Notes under the pieces: model-generated
What the model was told of the DNA's origin: nothing
What the model saw: only the letters and a program-made list of their open reading frames with translations
Databases searched by the model: none
Source of the DNA: Congeria kusceri
Taxonomy: Eukaryota > Mollusca > Bivalvia > Myida > Dreissenidae
Direction of reading: 5' to 3'
DNA length: 64,000 nt
Assembly: GCA_027627225.1 (NCBI GenBank)
Contig: CM051038.1
Span: forward strand, 43,989,843-44,053,842
Part shown: positions 1-11,509 of the stretch, piece by piece
Position numbering within the stretch: the stretch's first letter is position 1
Layout of the letters: each line of letters begins with the position of its first letter
Program-made: the position numbers and the translations under genes

Positions 1-567
1 AGTAAGAATATTGAAAACTTCTTACTAGGTCATCAGTTTGCAATATTTTCAGCTAGTGGGGGATACTGATGCTGTTGAGTTCCATTGATATTGTAGCATA
101 AGTATAGTTGTTTTGTTTACATTTCTGTAAATCGGTCAAGCGTAGAAGTAGTGCAATATCCATGTGCTTATGTAGGCATTTACTGTTAGCTGACTGAATC
201 AGGTGTATAGTAGTAGTAACAGATATTGTTATTTTAGTCAGTCAGTAGAACACTTATAATGTAGCTTAATCATTAAAGTTGTGCATTGAAACCTTTTAAA
301 GGTGCTTATCCACATTTAGTATCAGTGTATACAGTAAGTTTGTAAATCAATTTCTCTTGTTACTTAATAGCATTTAGTTTAGTTTATTTGTGTTCAATTA
401 TTTTTTATAGAATTTGTGCTGTCTGTTATGGTCAGCATCGCTACTGCTGATATAAATTTGTCAATGGAGGGAATACTTGCTGAAATCAGCAAACATTATG
501 ATTTTACGTCATAAGTTTTGGACTGGGTTGAACTCTCCAATATTAAAAGCACAAACACGTCATAAAT

Positions 568-1017
568 GTGATCTTATGTCAGATTACAACTCCTTGTTAC
601 GGGAGATTCGACAAGGAAATTTCAACTTCTTTGTCTCATGATGGTCACTTAAACCCAGCGGCCCCTACAAAGCCCAAAAGAGCCACACAGTGTGCTCTCT
701 GCACACCTTCCAATGCTGAACAGCTGTCATCTATGGGCAACAGGATACAACAACTTGAATCTCGTCTAACTAATATTGAATCTAACCTGGAAACTAAAAT
801 TAATTCCAAGTTTGACATGTTGCTACGCAAACTTGATGATAAGCTGCCCTCTACTGTTACACCACCTATCGTTACACCAGCCCCAGATGTACCTGCAGTA
901 AGGGGCCGTGGTAAACCTTGGCGTGGCAATTTTCGCAACACGCAGCAATGCAACCCTGCCCGATCATTAAATCAAAACCCTTCTTTTCAGTCTCAACAAC
1001 TGGACGTGGACAGATGA
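568..1017 (+). pseudogene. gag-like fragment of LTR retrotransposon
   Basis: An open frame of about 149 codons. The middle (about residues 55-95) has a heptad-like stretch with the motif NRIQQLESRLTNIESNLETK, which suggests a coiled coil. A proline-rich linker follows, then a basic Gly/Arg segment (RGRGKPWRGNFR) that could bind nucleic acid. No CCHC zinc knuckle is visible. It lies directly upstream of the protease frame, as gag does. The 5' part of gag is not intact, and the assignment comes from context rather than a recognised capsid fold. Confidence 0.5.
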
Positions 1018-1054
1018 GCAAGAACTACAACCACCCAAACTTTTAACCGCCTCC

Positions 1055-1840
1055 TTGAATGGCCAACCGGCGGCGGGTGATCATGAAAGTGATGGCCAAT
1101 CTTGTGAGTCTGATGTTCAATCCAGACTGATTGGAGATTTTAACTCCTCAGATATTTTGCTTCACAATGTTTGTGTGAAAGCATTGATCGACACTGTGAG
1201 TATGGTAACTACAATGTCTCACTCATTTTATTTGTCGTTGCCTGATAAACCAACTTTGTTGAATGTTGACAGTCTTGGTCTTAATGTGTCATTGGCTGAC
1301 GGATCGAAACTGAATATGTTAGGATATGTTGAAACAAGTGTTCTAATACCAATTTTATCCTCTTTTAACAGTGTTCTTCCCATTCTTGTTATTCCTGACA
1401 ACTCTGAAAATGCTTCTTGTCCGGTGATTATCGGTACAAATGATATCAGGAGATGTAAAGCTGCTGTTTCACAAAGGGTTGAATTAATAATTCCAGACTC
1501 TTGGAAAACTGCATTTGATTCTTTGACCTGCCATCCATGCACGGTAAGGTCAACCAACAAACGTGTTGTTGAGGTTGCACCGTATGAGACTGTTACTCTC
1601 AATGGAATTGCACGACGTCTCGAAAATATGGAAAGTGTTGTGACAGAGAACATTGAATGTGACAAACCGTATCTTGTTCAACCTGCAGTTGTACGTTTGT
1701 CTGCACATGGTTCTACAACCAAAGTTCCAGTGAAGATTTGCAACATTGACCAGGGAGTCCTTTTTCGTTCTACACTTCTGGATGGCCAAAAGGTGCGCCA
1801 GTTAGTTATCCCAGATTCTCATAAAACCATTGCATTAAGG
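1055..1840 (+). pseudogene. retropepsin-like protease region, active-site glycine lost
   Basis: The frame contains an aspartic protease core: a beta-rich lead-in, the active-site tripeptide region ALIDTVS, later hydrophobic strands (VLPILVIPD) and PVIIGTND, which matches the retropepsin I-I/L-G near the C terminus. Retropepsins need Asp-Thr/Ser-Gly; here the third residue is Val, so activity is unlikely. The linker that follows (PYETVTLNGIARR, VVTENIECDKPYLV) resembles the spacer between protease and reverse transcriptase in Ty3/Gypsy elements. After about 1750 the frame jumps to sequence normally found after RNase H. Confidence 0.6.
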
Positions 1841-1844
1841 GTAT

Positions 1845-2366
1845 TCATGAAGATATTGGTCACCCTGGTAAGGACAAATCTCTTTTTGGCTTGCTCGGCA
1901 GAGGTTATATTGGCCCGGCATGGAGACGGACATTACGTCACGGGTTTACAGTTGCCTTCGTTGTGTTTGCAGGCAAACGCCTGTCAAACCTATGGCTAAG
2001 TTGATGTCAGGCGGATGTGAAGATATACTCGTTATCACTGACCATTTCACTCGTTTTGCCAAAGCAGTCCCTTGCAAACGCACATCCGCGCAGGCCACTG
2101 CAAAAGCTCTCGTTGATAACTTTATTGTGCATTTTTCATTTTCCGAACAATTGCACCGTGATCAAGGTAGAAACTTTGACTGTAACAGAGAATCTACTCT
2201 GCCTCTCCAAACTCCAGATCCTACCTCTCAACCAACCCCAGGCCTTCAAGGCAATATCGGCCACCTGACCGGTACGGGGAATGGGTCGCGTACATGGCTG
2301 CGTTTTAACTCCTTTCATGCAACTCAGATGTCACTAGTACACAGTAACATGTATTGCTTATTTTAA
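1845..2366 (+). pseudogene. integrase remnant (zinc-binding and partial catalytic core), frameshifted
   Basis: The His-His part of the HHCC zinc-binding motif (HEDIGHPGKDKS) is read in one frame near 1848. The Cys-Cys part (SCLRCVCRQTPVKPMAKL) is in the frame that starts near 1920. The core follows with ILVITDHFTRFAKA and HRDQGRNFD, typical of Gypsy integrases. The segment that carries the first catalytic Asp is missing between MAKL and the ITDHF motif. The frame becomes low-complexity Pro/Thr sequence after about 2200. It is clearly non-functional. Confidence 0.7.
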
Positions 2367-2577
2367 TGTTTGTTTATTGTTTTAATTTGATGTTAATATG
2401 TGAATTACCATGTATTTTATTCTTTAATCCAATATCAAGCTTTATTTGGAGCAAGTAATTATGTGGAAGTTTAAAACTTCATATATTCTTTCGGATAGTT
2501 TCAGTACTTGTATTATTATTATGTGTACATCTGTAATGTTTAGTTGTTGCTTCTATTTCTCAATTCGAATTTTCTCG

Positions 2578-2999
2578 AAGAGGGGGGATATGTAACCTGT
2601 GTACAGTTATGTGTGTAAGGTGATGTGTGAATTAAGTATGATAGGTTTTCACTGTCCGAATTGGTTATGAGCACCTTTCAATGTAATCCCCATATCAAGC
2701 TATCAATTAACTAACATATCCATTTTTCTAACAAGAAACCCAGCACATTCTTACGTTTGTCACCAGAGACTTGAGTCATTATATAGATATAGTATCCTGC
2801 AAAGGAATATTTGACCAAGTCATTTTGCCCTGCTTGGTAAGATTTGTATTTTATTTTTGTCTTTATTGCATATTAATTATTGCATGTAATATATTTAATG
2901 CATAATTTCTATTTTTCAGGTTTATAATTTTATATTTAAAATACTGGAATAAATATCGAAACTTTACAACGAGTTGACCTCATTCAACACCCCGTTACA
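2578..2999 (+). repeat. 3' LTR (2591-2999) with preceding polypurine tract
   Basis: A purine tract (GAAGAGGGGGGATA) ends at 2590, and the LTR begins immediately with TGTAAC. The LTR ends at 2999 with GTTACA, giving perfect 6-bp inverted termini of the TG...CA type. Inside are a TATA-like motif (TATATAG, 2780-2786) and AATAAA at 2948-2953. The length is about 409 bp. These features agree with the U3-R-U5 order of an LTR. Confidence 0.8.
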
Positions 3000-3384
3000 T
3001 TGAGTATTTTTCATTTATTTTTATTTTTCACCTGGCATCAGGACGCTTCCATACAATGTGTATATCATGTGATTTATTATAATTACAGTTTCTAAATTTA
3101 TTTAAAAAGTTACTTTGATGACACAATTACTTTTTGCTATTTACGTGTATGTAACTGAAATATTCACCAGAATGTACTGGAATAAGACCATCAAATTAAT
3201 ACGCTACATTATTTGTGACTCGCTGCGAAAGTGATATTTCTTGTTACCGATTCTAATTCTGAATATTTTGACAACTAATTACTGCAATTTATTAATTTTA
3301 AACTCAAGTATGGAAAATCGAGAGCTTGCTCCGTATGACCTACTTTTGACTCTGTAGGCTACAAAGCACTAACAATCGGTGCTC

Positions 3385-4100
3385 CTAGCTAGGTCAAGAT
3401 CACAATTCATGGTCAAATATATAAAAAAATCAATCCTTACCACTTTGTTAGGAGCATATCTTTGTCAAGCATGAATGGATTTGCAAATACAGCAGAAATG
3501 GTAACCTTGCTGAGCCAGAGTTTCGCGTGCAAGAACCAGGTCCCTATGCCCAAGGTCAAGGTCTTAATTTAAGGTCAAAGGTCAAATATAGGACATCAAT
3601 CCTTACCACTTTGTCCAGAGCATATCTTTGTCCAGCATGGATGGATTTTCAAATAAATTGGCGGAAGTGATGCGTATGTTGAGAAGGAGTGTTGCGCGCA
3701 AGAACCAGGTCCCTAGATCCAAGGTCAATTACACAATTTCAGGTCAAAGGTCAAATATAGAAATTCAATTCTTACCACTTTTTCCGGAGCATATCTTTGT
3801 CAAGTATGGATGGATTTTCAAATAACTTGGCAGAAGTGGTAAGTATGGTGAGACGGTGTGTCGCTCACAAGAACCAGGTCCATATTGCTAAGGTCAAGGT
3901 CACAATTTAAGGTCAAACGTCAAACATAATAAATCAATCCTTGCCACTTTGTCCGGAGCATATCTTTTTCCAGCATGCATAGATTTTCAAATAACTTGGC
4001 AGAAGTAATAAGCATAATAAGACCAAGTGTCGCGCTTTAGAACCAGGTCCCTAGGATTAAGGTCAAGGTCACAATTCAATGTCAAATGTTAAATATAAGA
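3385..4100 (+). repeat. degenerate tandem repeat, about 170-bp unit, four to five copies
   Basis: Each unit carries GAACCAGGTCC, then an AAGGTCAAGGTCACAA-like block, then TCAATCCTTACCACTTTGTC, then GCATATCTTTGTCCAGCATG and a GGATTTTCAAATAACTTGGC-like block. The AAGGTCA block recurs near 3391, 3552, 3719, 3891 and 4061, about 170 bp apart. A solitary related unit is at 32838-33000. Open frames through it are accidental. Similar AGGTCA-rich repeats are, from memory, widespread in molluscs. Confidence 0.75.
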
Positions 4101-4106
4101 AGTCAC

Positions 4107-4186
4107 TATTATTGTTGTTGTTGTTGTTGTTGTTGTCGTCGGCGTCGTCGTCGTAGTCGTCGTCGTCATCATCATCATCATCAATA
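4107..4186 (+). repeat. trinucleotide microsatellite (GTT)n(GTC)n(ATC)n
   Basis: A run of GTT repeats passes into GTC/GTA and then CATCAT repeats over about 80 bp. It directly follows the 170-bp tandem array. Confidence 0.9.
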
Positions 4187-4458
4187 TTATCCATAGTATC
4201 CGTATTATAAATATATTCATAAGTATTTCATTTTAATATCACAATTATCGCAGTTCGTTTTTTACAATGTGGTCTTAACATGCACAAGTTAAATCAAGTC
4301 TAGTACTGACAGCCTACATGCATATTTACAACAATTATTAAATGATATTAATAATGACATAGTTATTACATTTTGCATACAACAGACAGGTCACTAAGCA
4401 ATAGTAGAACAATGTATATTTACGAATAAAGTACTGTTGAATGTTACAATACGCCTTC

Positions 4459-4630
4459 ACCATTCGCGGCCCTTTTTATTTATCCGATCAAGATTCTAAA
4501 CTTTACATGATAAAAGCTATTAAAAATCGATCATTTAATTGATTTTGTAATTATAAAAACGCAAATCCTTTAGTTTGAAACCATTCGCGGCCCTTTTTAT
4601 TTATTCGATCAAGATTTTTTTATGATAAAC
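4459..4630 (+). repeat. 121-bp-offset direct duplication
   Basis: The block CCATTCGCGGCCCTTTTTAT plus TTATYCGATCAAGATT occurs at 4460 and again at 4581. The intervening AT-rich sequence is less similar. It looks like a degenerate two-copy tandem repeat with no coding potential. Confidence 0.6.
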
Positions 4631-5009
4631 ATGCCAATACTTAAGTTTGAAACCATTTTCATCAGCGGTTTTATAAATACAATTATAACATCAAACAGGA
4701 ATTTTAATATCAGTATGTAAACTCTCTACTGATTTTACACGTGGCGGAACTACAATGGTGAAGCTGTGGTCTGTGACCTTATCCGATCAAGACTGTTAAT
4801 TGTACATTATATACATGTATTTATATTTTAATAATCCTCTTAAACCTTTGTTTGGAATTGGATATGTTACAGTTGGATTTTATAATAGGTCAAGACCGTT
4901 TGCTGCCTTATTTAATTGTATTTAATTATTAAATATCCCTGCATACTAATCATTGGACGTTTGATCTTCTTTAGGTTCCTCAAGACCTTTCTCCAGGGCT
5001 TGCTAATGT

Positions 5010-5952
5010 GTCGAATTTATTCTATGTTTTCAGACACACTAAGTTTTCGGACACCCGCAAAATCTGTCGAAATAATTATTGTTTGCGCCTCTTTATTTTC
5101 AGACACTTTCAGAAAATGAATTGAAATGTTTTCGGACGGATAATTGATGTCAACTATATAAGTATATACAACGCAACTACGATGGGCGAATTTTCATTTG
5201 TAACGATAAATGACTTACCGGCACATACCGACATATAGTACATGTTAATGTGTTAATGTCCGACCGGTCGCTTTGGAGTCGAACGCGGCAACAGTGAAGT
5301 CTTCCAGCCTAAAAGCAATGCTTCATCAGCACTGCTGTACCGACGTCAAACTTATCCATTAATGACAATATCGAAATATCCTAAGCCAATATGCAATCAC
5401 CACACTTGATTAAGAAAAAATGAATGCAATGTAAAGGTAATTCATTTATTTCAATATATTATATACGATATAAAATTTCAAACCAATCAAAATATTATAA
5501 TCAGTTACATATATTTAAATAAATCACATTTTTAAACCAATCAACACCAATTTACTCTTCCTGAAAAACAAATATTTTGAATCGATAATTGGTAATTAAC
5601 ACCAATTATACTAAAACCTTTCATAGGGAGCGACAGGTTTTATCACAGACATGTCTCCTATCGTTTGCCAATTTAATCTTGCGAACAATTTGCAGCACCA
5701 TTCTGCATGTCGATTATCAGGTTAGGGACAATATTATGGCTTCAATAAACAACCTCCAGTCAAAAGTCCATAACCGCATACAACTATAGAAACAAGTGCG
5801 TAGCTTATTTGCGATTGTTCGACTTGAACATTTTTCAGATTCTTTGTTTTCGGACAGATTTCAATCATTTATTTTTTTGTGAATCTAAGAATTCAGACGC
5901 TGAATTTTTTATTATTATTTTTAAGCGTCTGAAAACATAGAATAAATACGGT
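5010..5952. mobile_element. small non-autonomous element bounded by inverted repeats
   Basis: The block TTTATTCTATGTTTTCAGAC at 5015-5034 is repeated in inverted orientation at 5927-5947, about 0.93 kb apart. Internal TTTTCGGAC motifs recur near both ends (about 5043, 5132 and 5851). There is no transposase frame. The ends and target-site duplication are not certain. The stretch 5960-7400 that follows is AT-rich and shows nothing I can assign. Confidence 0.45.
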
Positions 5953-7742
5953 ATATTCTATTAAAATTATTTTTAATATACAAATGAAATGTAAAAATCA
6001 GTTTAACTGAGTTATTTTACTTATTCCTATACTATGTTATAGTTAAATATTAATATAATGTAATTTTATAAATAGTTAAAAAATTAATACGACAAAATGT
6101 ATGGTTGATTGTGTTATTTTTAAATTGATCAGATTTCGGACTAAAATCAAGAATACAAGAATGCTATGTTTGAGTGTTTTTATGTTATTTACTTTACATG
6201 ATATCTTTATATAACAAAGTACAAAGTTTGTTGATTATATTATTATTATTGGACTTTTTCGAATAATATTTACATTTACTCAATTATTTCTGAATAACGA
6301 TTTGCATTATTGTATTTTTACGCTATGATATTAAACATGTTAACTGAAAAATAGATCTGCGAGGTATGTAAACGAAGCTCGCGCCAGTGCCAAAATAACA
6401 TGACCGTTATACCAACCAGAGGTCATTTGTAACTATTGCGAAATGGTTGGATTATCATAATCCCACATGAATACGTATTATGGTCCGAAAGTGTTTCCCT
6501 CATTTCGGGTGTGAACTTGAGACAAAGAAGTACTTCTGAGACCTGTGTTATAGTCGGTCCCGCGAGGGCTTTCCTGCCTGTTACGTCGGTGCTTCTTATT
6601 CAGGCATTGCCATGCTAACCTGCCAGCTGTTTTGTTTTGCTGGGTTCACGTTCTGTTTTCTCAGTGCACTGCTTAAATATAAATTTGGAACTTTTGAAAT
6701 TCTAAAAAATATATATAATAAATTATAAATGATACAAATAATCAAATAAGTAATAAGCGAAAAAAAAACACCACCAAAATAAACTTCAGTTTTAATTTTA
6801 CTTATTAGTTAGTGTTGTATTTTTTTTTTGTAATCTTTCACATTGCAGATAACATAAATCGTAATTTCGATGTTTCAAGCTTAGTTTGTAGTTTTTCGTA
6901 GAACAACTAAATATACCACAACTACACATAGCAAATGCTCTCAAGCGCTATGATAGGAACGCATTTACTATATATACATAAACCAGTCAGATTCGCCTAC
7001 GCTAAAGTAAGCAGTGCCGTTTTGAATATCATGCACGTTTGTCAAATGCTTATCATTTTGAAAATGAATGTGATTTAAACTCGAATGTTCGGAAAACTCA
7101 AAAGCGACAGGGCACGGCTTTCAATATAGGATCATATTATAATGGCAATCGTGGAAGAATACATTATTGTATGTAGTACATAATTACTGTCTACTATCAT
7201 TGATTTCGATAATGGGGTCTCAGTTATTTTAAAGGTAAACAACATAATTGTTTTTTCTTCTTTGTTCGATGCAAAACTTCTCGACAATGGCCCAATGACG
7301 ATGTTTAGTGTCTTTAAAACAATATGAAACATAATCACACAACATGTTTGCAAATGTGGTTGAAATGCCTTTCACACATACTTGGCAAGTATATATATTA
7401 TATACAGAACAGAACAGAACAGAACAGAAATTTTATTAGACATAAACTTTACAGTTTCTAGTGTTTAACAATAATACATTGTACATTATACATTATAGTA
7501 AGTGATAATTTATTTTAATATTTCTAAAACTGGATGAACTTGTCTAAATATAAATGAAACTTGCATTTTCACTCATAAGAATAGTACATCTATTTAAAAT
7601 GGAACTGTTTTCGTGTGTCCATTTGAAGTAAACAACAATTATATAACTATAGCCACATGAATATCAAATTAATTAAGCAGTAGTGGTATAGAATATGTTT
7701 ACAGATATACATCAATATGCACATATATGCAAACATCTGTTA

Positions 7743-10700
7743 TTAATTGTTCATCATAATATTTTGGCGAATACTTAATGCCTCTGATATGTACTTGCTT
7801 AACCTAAACATTTCACTTTTATTCTGTGTATTTAGCAATTGCGTGAGTTTGAACATACTAGGCCTGATTCTATAATAATTTTTAATATATTTTTCTCTTA
7901 TTTGAACGAATGTAGTACATTTCAACAAGAAGTGGAATTCATCTTCCACTTCATTATTTTGGCATAATTGACAAAGTCGCATGTTTCTATCTACCTGATC
8001 GTATCTACCAGTTTGTATTCTCAGATTATGTGCACAAAGACGTAGTTTTGTAATCGCTGTTCTCAAATTTCTTGATACGATTGTTTCTAAATATGATTCA
8101 AATGAAAATGTTGTTCTTATTGCTTTATACACAATCAAAACTCTATTATCAGTTACGTCACGTTGCCACTCTTGTAAGTATTCATCAATAACTCGTTGCT
8201 TAAACAAAGACAAAAAATTACGTTCATTGATTAGTGAGTTATTGGCCCATACATAATTAAATCCATATCTAGAGAGTAGGTCCTTAACCTTTCCAAACCA
8301 ATTTATCTTGTTATTATTTAAATCAGTCAGACCATCTTCCATGCTTGATCGCAGTATTATATTGTCACTTTTAGTAAGTTTAAACCAATATTTGATAATG
8401 CGTACATATCTGCTAACATGTAACGGGTATCTACCAAGTTCGCCGTATACGGCAACATTTGAAGTTGATTTTCTGACACCAAGAATAGCCTTGCAGAATT
8501 TTAGGTGTAATTTTTCTAACTCGTTAGACTTAGAGAAACCTCATATTTCGCATGAGTATGTAATAATTGGCGAAACAAAAGCATCAAATAACTGTAAGGC
8601 TACCTTTGGTTTACAATCATATGTTTTCAAATTTGATAGCAATGTGTTTAGTGCCTTTAGACCTTTACCACGTAAAGTATTAGTATTAAGATTAAAATTT
8701 CCAGTATAATTCAGTGTTACACCTAGGTAGATAAAATCGTTAACCATGTCTAGGTATTCATTTCCATACATCCACTTCTCATTACGTTTTTTACCTCCTT
8801 GTTTACGGAAAACAACAATTTTGGTTTTTGCTATATTGACTTGTAAGCCCCATGTATTACAATAGTCATAAAGACAATTTAGAGACATTTGTAAATCTTC
8901 AGGCGTTTCACCAATTACAACCATGTCATCTGCAAAAAGCAATAAAATCAAACATATATTTTGTAGATTAATTCCAGCACTATGTCTATTTTGCAGAAAC
9001 ATTTCTAAATCATCTACGAAAAGTGAAAATAGTATCGGTGACATTATCTCCCCCTGTCTTAAACCTACTGCTATATTAAAGTAATCTGAATAGGTATTAC
9101 AATGCTTTACACATGATTTGACAGATTGATACATGCTGCGTATAATACGTAAAATTTTACCATCCAAATTGGACTTGTATAACTTCAACCATAGTGCGTT
9201 TAAATATATAGAATCGAAGCAACGTTTCATATCAATGAAACAGCAATACAAACGTTTATTCGTATTTACATATTTTTGAATAACTGAATGAAGGATAAAA
9301 ACTGCATCTATAGTTGATCTTCCTTTTCTAAAACCAAACTGAGCGTCAGAAATAACATCATTACTTTCGCACCATATTGATATTCTGTGGTTTAGTACAC
9401 ATGTAAATAACTTTGCAAAATTGCTTAACAATGTGATACCTCTATAATTACTAACGTCTGATTTGTCACCCTTCTTATGTAGGGGAATTATAATTCCTTT
9501 GGTCCAACATACAGGGAAATTCCCAGCGTTTACGATTATATTGAAAATCGTTGTGATATAACCAGCCAAAATATCGCAAGCTTCTATAAAGTATTCATTT
9601 AACAATTTATCTTCTCCTGGCGATTTACATTTCTTTAGAAGAGCAATAGCTTTAATAACTTCATTACATGTTATTTGGTTATCTAGATCCCCGAATACAT
9701 TGGTGAAATTATCAAATTTGTGATTCAAATTAAAATCTTCTGCATCAGCATTTGTTGTATAATTAATATCAGAAAACATTTGCTCAAAATGATTCTTAAA
9801 ATCATCAAGTGGCACATGGCTATTATTACATGTTGTATTTTGGGATCTAAAGTACCTCCAAAAGTCTTTTGGTTTATTTCGTTTAAGATCTTCAAACTGT
9901 TTACAGCGTTTAAAATTGAATGCCTTACGCTTCTTTTTTGAAATTAATTTATAATTTCTATTCAATCGACACATTTCTATTATATCAGTATCACGATGTG
10001 AATTATTATAGATATACAAGGCGTCTTTATACAATCTTTTCGCTTCCCTACATTCTTGGTCAAACCATTTATAGCTGTCTGAAATAATATGTTTTTCGAA
10101 TTGTCGATATTTTTTAACACGTTTGATGAATAAGGGGTCAGCAACATCTCTTACAATATTTGTGAAATTATTTACTATCTTATTAACATTTGTTTCACTT
10201 TGCTCAGTATAATTTAGAAATAAATTGTTAAAATCCGAGGCCCTACTAACTAAACCATCACGAAAATGTTGCTTTTCATCCTCACTCCATTTTACGTACT
10301 CACTTATATATGGCTCTTCTATAATAACCCGCCTGTTACATATCATATTGAAAGATAGTGGGGCATGATCACTAAAATTATTAAAATCTTCAACAGTAAA
10401 ATTGTCTACGGCATTAAAAGAATGTTCGCTGAGTAACAAGTAATCAATTACGCTTGCGCCATTTGTATTACAGCATGTATATTTACCAATACTAAAGTCT
10501 GAACCCAATCTCCCGTTTGCGATTCTCAATGCCGTAGCCTTACATAAATCTAGTAAATTATTTCCTTGAGAGTTAATTCCCTTGTCCATTGAATCTCTTG
10601 GTAACGCGTTATCAGATGAATAATATTCAGGGTCGATATCACGTATATATGAATCACAAATAATAGTATCACTTTTACAAGCTGTTCTAGCATTAAAATC

Positions 10701-11168
10701 ACCAGCTAACAGAACGGTGCCCACAGCACAATAATGATTTATATCGTTACCAAGTCATTGAAACAGGTCCGTATCTATCAAATTAGCAATCGGCGAAGAT
10801 CTACCCCACATATATACTGCTGCAAGGTATATGTTTTCATTATTATTAAAATAATGTTTATCTATTTTAAGCCATATGATAGTATCATGTGTATTTTTAT
10901 CAATAGATATTCCACTGCTAATGCTTTTGCGCGTGTATATTACTATACCTCCACTATAGCGCTTTGCTTGCCTATGTCTATATTTCCTATAAAAGTTATG
11001 ACAATCATAGCCAGAAAGTTCAATTTTGCTTGATTTACAAGTCCATGATTCCAACAGAATAATCAAATCATATTGTAAGATAAAAGAGAGAAAATCTGGG
11101 TCTTCTCGTTTTGCTGCACTTAACCCATTGCAGTTCCAGACTAAGCACTTAAGTCCATCCGGTCCCTC
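7743..11168 (-). pseudogene. LINE-1 ORF2: APE endonuclease - reverse transcriptase - Cys/His C-terminus, two TGA codons
   Basis: About 1,141 codons are collinear in one frame, broken only by TGA at 10755-10757 and TGA at 8541-8543. The second replaces the Trp of a Glu-Ile-Trp-Gly-Phe motif conserved in the sister copies. Endonuclease motifs are VWNCNGL at the start, LLAGDFNAR, SVIDYLLL and SDHAPLSF. Reverse transcriptase motifs are CFIDMKRCFDS (motif A), VGLRQGEIMSPILFSLF (B), LLFADDMVVIG (C), TKIVVFRK (D) and YLGVTLNYTG (E). The C-terminus has LCQLCQNNEVEDEFHFLLKC, a CxxC...H...C knuckle-like motif. No ATG precedes the endonuclease motif. The nonsense codons make this copy non-functional, but it is young. 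Confidence 0.85.
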
Positions 11169-11250
11169 CTACGCGTCCTTTACTGGCCTGCCGTCAATGT
11201 ATAAGGTGTCGTATGACACCCACGCCCTTTTTCCCGCCTGCTTTTCCTCT
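11169..11250 (-). pseudogene. LINE-1 ORF1 C-terminal fragment ending in TAG
   Basis: Read on the minus strand, the last 25 or so codons give GKRAW, YDTLYIDG and KDA, then TAG at 11169-11171. They match the end of the intact ORF1 of LINE-3. ORF2 continues in the same frame directly after the TAG. The fragment begins at the 5' truncation point of the element. Confidence 0.75.
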
Positions 11251-11509
11251 TATATATATTTAATATTTTCAAATTTGCAGGGTCTTAGTGTTTTTTATGG
11301 CGAAAAATGAGTTTGGTCCAAAGCCTTACTAGGTCCTCTATTTCTTGTCTCTCACAGAGTATGCCAGCTAATAAAACTGATAACGGTCGTTATTCGCATT
11401 TAGTCGTATCTGTATATTCGGCGAATGTGTGTTAGTCACGAACAAATTGTACACTATCACGTAGGTATATCTTTAAAATAATCCATGTATAAAATAATAC
11501 ATAATAATA

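Larger units (their letters stand above)
1..2999 (+). mobile_element. Ty3/Gypsy-like LTR retrotransposon, internally deleted, 5' end not in window
   Basis: In order along the plus strand are a gag-like ORF, a retropepsin-like region, an integrase remnant, a purine tract and a 3' LTR. No reverse transcriptase or RNase H can be found between the protease linker (about 1750) and the integrase zinc-binding region (about 1845), so a pol segment has been lost. No copy of the LTR termini is visible in 1-567, so the 5' LTR lies outside the window or is gone. Bases 1-567 show only short broken frames and are probably leader and 5' gag remnant. Family placement rests on the retropepsin, integrase and LTR order. 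This copy cannot be autonomous. Confidence 0.75.
7407..11255 (-). mobile_element. LINE-1: non-LTR retrotransposon, 5'-truncated in ORF1, ORF2 almost intact
   Basis: On the minus strand the order is a fragment of ORF1, one TAG codon, an endonuclease-reverse transcriptase ORF2, a short 3' UTR with AATAAAA, and a tail of about four TTCTG repeats (7407-7432). The 5' end is truncated inside ORF1 near 11255. The internal repeat tail instead of poly(A) is shared in style with the (TCTG)n tails of the other LINEs here. The clade is unresolved: APE-type endonuclease with an L1-like ORF1. Confidence 0.88.

Noticed and set aside
7132..7353. 73-codon frame on the minus strand
   Set aside because: Short, no domain, AT-rich.
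8308..8709. Frame of 133 codons on the plus strand
   Set aside because: Antisense shadow of the LINE-1 reverse transcriptase.
10695..10760. In-frame TGA codons in LINE-1 as evidence of recoding (selenocysteine or alternative code)
   Set aside because: Only two occur, and the sister copies have a sense codon (Trp at the second), so nonsense mutation is simpler.
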